Source of the DNA: Candidatus Syntropharchaeum sp.
GTDB taxonomy: Archaea > Halobacteriota > Syntropharchaeia > Alkanophagales > Methanospirareceae
Direction of reading: 5' to 3'
Length of the DNA: 6,974 nucleotides
NCBI GenBank assembly: GCA_016782355.1
Contig: JADHYP010000075.1
Span: forward strand, 1-6,974
Positions within the stretch are counted from its first letter, which is position 1. Each line of letters starts with the position of its first letter. The translations under genes were made by a program, and so were the position numbers. Under the pieces are notes generated by a model that was not told the DNA's origin, made no database searches, and saw nothing but the letters and a program-made list of their open reading frames with translations. Shown here one piece after another: positions 6,435 to 6,974 of the stretch.

Positions 6435-6631
6435 TCTATGCTCCCTTTTATCCCGTAAAGCAATTCTTCTTCCTTTTCTTCTCTCTTCTCTCGTGCCAAA
6501 AGATAGCCTACGAAATCAAAGACCTCTGCGAGTTTATCCTCTGAGAGATGTCCCAATGCCTCCTTAACAACGTCCTCCAATACCTGCCTTTTCTGCGAAG
6601 CATTTTGATTTTTTAATGTTTGTTTGTTCAA
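6422..6631 (-). CDS. Small antitoxin-like protein paired with PIN remnant
   Basis: A 69-residue acidic/basic helical protein: VLEDVVKEALGHLSEDKLAEVFDFVGYLLAREK (17-49) resembles the short antitoxin-like proteins (DUF2281-like, 'LPEEKLxEVLDFVEFL' pattern) that precede PIN toxins in archaea. A highly charged segment KREEKEEELLYG follows. The TTG start at 6631 is decided by a near-perfect Shine-Dalgarno, AGGAGGTG (6638-6645, minus strand), 6 nt upstream. The tail (IKGSIDTRR) overlaps the PIN remnant in another frame and may be altered, since IDT looks like the lost PIN N-terminal strand. In intact systems the protein would bind and neutralise the toxin and repress the operon; with the toxin broken it may be an orphan. 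The family assignment is by pattern and is tentative. Confidence 0.6.
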   Translation of the reverse strand: MNKQTLKNQNASQKRQVLEDVVKEALGHLSEDKLAEVFDFVGYLLAREKREEKEEELLYGIKGSIDTRR

Positions 6632-6637
6632 CTATCC

Positions 6638-6645
6638 CACCTCCT
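6638..6645 (-). promoter_or_regulatory. Strong Shine-Dalgarno fixing a TTG start
   Basis: AGGAGGTG on the minus strand is complementary to the conserved archaeal 16S rRNA 3' end and lies 6 nt before the TTG at 6631. It is the strongest ribosome-binding site in the window and is what makes the TTG credible. Confidence 0.75.
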
Positions 6646-6648
6646 GAG

Positions 6649-6721
6649 AAAGAGGGGAAAGGAAGCGCAAATATTTGTAGCGGCGATAAGAGCATCCAAA
6701 TAGGATTATCGTCCCCTCTTT
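6649..6721. promoter_or_regulatory. Separated inverted repeat upstream of antitoxin
   Basis: AAAGAGGGG (6649-6657) and CCCCTCTTT (6713-6721) are perfect 9-bp arms 55 nt apart. Nested inside are CGATAA (6684-6689) and TTATCG (6706-6711). In a minus-strand transcript the outer stem would end 3 nt before the antitoxin Shine-Dalgarno. It could be an RNA structure in the leader, or two half-sites for an antitoxin repressor. Confidence 0.45.
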
Positions 6722-6974
6722 ACATAGTATTACGGTTTCAAGCATTTTTTATCACTATCTAAGATATGTGTTTTATCACTTTAAAAAGTTTTTGATTCTT
6801 CGGGATTGTAAAGTTATTTTTTCCACACTTTATTGGGTGCTCCCCCTTTTGAATCGTGATAATTAATTGGTAGGAAATATGAATATCAATCCACCACAAT
6901 TAAGCAGATAAAAATCTCTTGATACTTTTGGCATTATAATTGGTATTCCACAAGCCGTAGATTGATACAAAGGC
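6722..6974. other. Non-coding A/T-rich stretch at right edge
   Basis: Together with the antitoxin leader this makes about 340 bp without a credible gene. It is A/T-rich, with a repeated TTTTATCACT at 6747-6756 and 6771-6780 and a palindromic CTTTAAAAAG-type stretch near 6779-6789 that could hold the antitoxin promoter. I see no tRNA, CRISPR unit or reading frame of useful length. Confidence 0.5.

Noticed and set aside
6879..6911. Ten-codon frame with an ATG after GGTAGG
   Set aside because: Too short and isolated to support as a gene; the purine-rich match is weak.

Overview
The window looks like a chromosomal segment of a euryarchaeon from a lineage that makes Cys-tRNA indirectly. The strongest evidence is a complete O-phosphoseryl-tRNA(Cys) synthetase (sepS), an enzyme known from methanogens, Archaeoglobus and methane- or alkane-oxidising relatives. 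Other archaeal signs are a Bud32 (KEOPS) kinase, TTTATAAA-type TATA boxes, GGAGGTG-type Shine-Dalgarno sites with some GTG/TTG starts, and a RimI-type acetyltransferase. ANME-1/Methanophagales or a related group would fit, but that is inference; the sequence alone does not settle the genus.

Layout, left to right. (1) The C-terminal part of a SWIM zinc-finger protein enters from the left edge on the + strand (1-750). (2) Convergent to it is a two-repeat MgtE-like permease on the minus strand (801-2066). (3) A 225-bp divergent intergenic region with small interlaced repeats and one symmetric TATA box separates the permease from a + strand pair: an AroQ-type chorismate mutase (2292-2600) and rimI (2605-3072), 4 nt apart. 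(4) A 277-bp convergent intergenic region carries a perfect 12-bp A/T hairpin and a family of about 10-bp repeat units arranged as an imperfect inverted repeat. (5) sepS (3350-4954) lies on the minus strand and shares a 66- to 72-bp divergent promoter region, with one palindromic TATA box, with a small integral membrane protein of the 'small multi-drug export' family (about 5027-5506, +). (6) Convergent to that is a minus-strand group read from right to left: a TTG-start antitoxin-like protein (6422-6631), a PIN-domain toxin remnant lacking its N-terminus (6153-6434), and bud32 (5548-6144). (7) The last ~340 bp hold no credible gene, but near the antitoxin there is a separated inverted repeat next to its Shine-Dalgarno site.

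Functionally most genes are housekeeping: two act in tRNA biology (SepRS charging; Bud32/KEOPS t6A formation), one in aromatic amino-acid synthesis, one in protein N-acetylation, and two are membrane transporters or transporter-like. The accessory element is the decayed antitoxin/PIN pair inserted or retained upstream of bud32. I see no evidence for a large undescribed system. The most notable points are the apparent internal deletion in the toxin gene, the structured antitoxin leader, the shared symmetric TATA box between sepS and the membrane protein, and the intergenic repeat.
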